Below are positions 63,171-64,000 of a stretch of DNA of 64,000 bases, piece after piece (position 1 is the first letter of the stretch; the number at the start of each line of letters is the position of its first letter). This stretch comes from Candidatus Methylophosphatis roskildensis (lineage in GTDB: Bacteria > Pseudomonadota > Gammaproteobacteria > Burkholderiales > Rhodocyclaceae): contig JADJEV010000002.1 in assembly GCA_016708905.1 (NCBI GenBank), positions 398,166-462,165 of the forward strand, given 5' to 3'. The notes under the pieces were generated by a model. The model did no database searches, was not told where the DNA came from, and worked only from the letters and a program-made list of their open reading frames with translations. The position numbers and the translations under genes are program-made.

Positions 63171-64000
63171 TGCGCCTTTGCCATTTTCGGCAGCGGTGCT
63201 CTGATGTCTTGCAGATTCACCGCCACTGCGCGTCCTGCGTTGCCCGATTCATCGCTTGCGCCGGTCAGTGTGCGCCTGGCGACCGGCTTATTGCCTGACG
63301 CGGTCATCAGGAACGGTGCCAGCGCCGCGAACGGCCAAAGCAGCGAGATCAGCCGCGCCAGTCCGCGCCGAAGTTGAGGAACTGGGCCGGCATTCCAGGC
63401 GTTGAGCGCCGTTCGGGCATAAGGATTTTCCGCAACAGATTGGCCAGCGCGGTTGCGGCCAGCAATGCGGAGCCGGCCAGGATAAAGGTGACCAGTCCGG
63501 CAGCCTGACCGCCAGGATCAGACCTTATCGTGCCGATTGCCAGACCGTACAGGTTGCCAGGGTGAGCCAGTGCAGGGCGCCGTCCTCATCTGAAAATAAA
63601 GTTGTGGACAGGCCGCTGCGCGCGCCGATCAGCGTGATCAATAGCCCGAGCAGCCAGGGCGATGGCTCGCGCAGGTTCTGCCGCGGCGATCGAGCCGGTT
63701 GCCAGTACGTTGCAGGCGGTGACGGCTATCTCGATGGACGATAGCTGGTCATGCCGAATAGTCGGCGGCGTCGGCAACGCTGTAGCAATGAACGAAGGTC
63801 GCTGGTGCGAGAAAGACGCCCTCCGGCGACAGCTGGGTCAGCAGCCAGGCGCCCGTCAGGATCAGACCGATCGCCGCGCCTGCCCCTGCACGATGTGGCG
63901 GCGGCGCCAGCGCGACAGCCAGCCGCGGTCGGCGAAGATGTGCGGCCCCAGCGCGCCCGGGCCAGGGCCCCGGAGCAGGGTGCCGGTCATGCTGCAGCCC
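63171..64000 (-). pseudogene. Unidentified multi-helix membrane protein, fragmented
   Basis: Minus-strand hydrophobic segments in changing frames: AAIGLILTGAWLLTQLSPEG, LITLIGARSGLSTTLF, AAGLVTFILAGSALLAATAL, LISLLWPFAALAPFLMTASG. Looks like the C-terminal part of a polytopic protein that starts beyond the window. Family not recognised. Confidence 0.35.

Noticed and set aside
1..64000. tRNA or rRNA genes
   Set aside because: No tRNA cloverleaf or rRNA-like sequence was recognised by eye; a dedicated scan would be needed to exclude a tRNA fully.

Overview
The window looks like chromosomal DNA of a GC-rich betaproteobacterium. The evidence is a divergent pilMNOPQ / penicillin-binding protein 1a pair, the cyaY-lptM-lysA block, RegB/RegA-like redox regulators beside an Hsp15 gene, and a formaldehyde-activating-enzyme-like gene that hints at C1 metabolism. 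The exact genus cannot be read from the sequence; a Rhodocyclales or Nitrosomonadales relative is only a guess.

Layout. 1-6.4 kb: envelope genes (DUF2339, DUF3999, a gutted M28 peptidase) and a GGDEF-EAL protein. 6.5-8.0 kb: a stand-alone reverse transcriptase split by one amber codon, with an IS4-type element at its 5' edge. 8.0-31.1 kb: a dense pile of mobile DNA containing IS4 remnants, ISL3, three IS21-like units (one with a ParB-transposase fusion), a serine-recombinase operon, an IS4/Tn5-like element whose transposase carries a DruA (DUF4338) domain, a RIT element (three tyrosine recombinases) and an ISKra4 element. 31.2-45 kb: an intact core segment with pilQPONM (minus), then mrcA, cyaY (minus), lptM, lysA and an RND efflux pair. 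45-57.4 kb: a second accessory region with a zincin-like protein, a brnT toxin pair, and a nested stack (an IS1634-type element and a second group II intron, both inside the reverse-transcriptase gene of a first group II intron). It also holds a decayed toxin-antitoxin pair and a RelA/SpoT-domain synthetase gene broken by two transposons. 57.4-64 kb: conserved genes (DsrE-like, copper chaperone, RegB/RegA, Hsp15, Fae-like, nitronate monooxygenase) that are almost all frameshifted, which reads more like poor sequence quality than biology.

Several insertions can be undone on paper. Target-site duplications bound the DruA-type element (7 bp), ISKra4 (8 bp), the IS1634 element (6 bp), the DDE element (9 bp) and a deleted IS21-like element (6 bp). 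Removing each restores the reading frame of the interrupted gene across that junction. Removing intron B and the IS1634 element restores an uninterrupted 446-codon intron-A maturase, and a nearby repeat copy shows the empty target site of intron A.

The items most worth pursuing are the uncharacterised reverse transcriptase, the DruA-transposase and ParB-transposase fusions with their zinc-finger partner and iterated sites, the RIT element, the nested introns, and the inactivated alarmone-synthetase locus.
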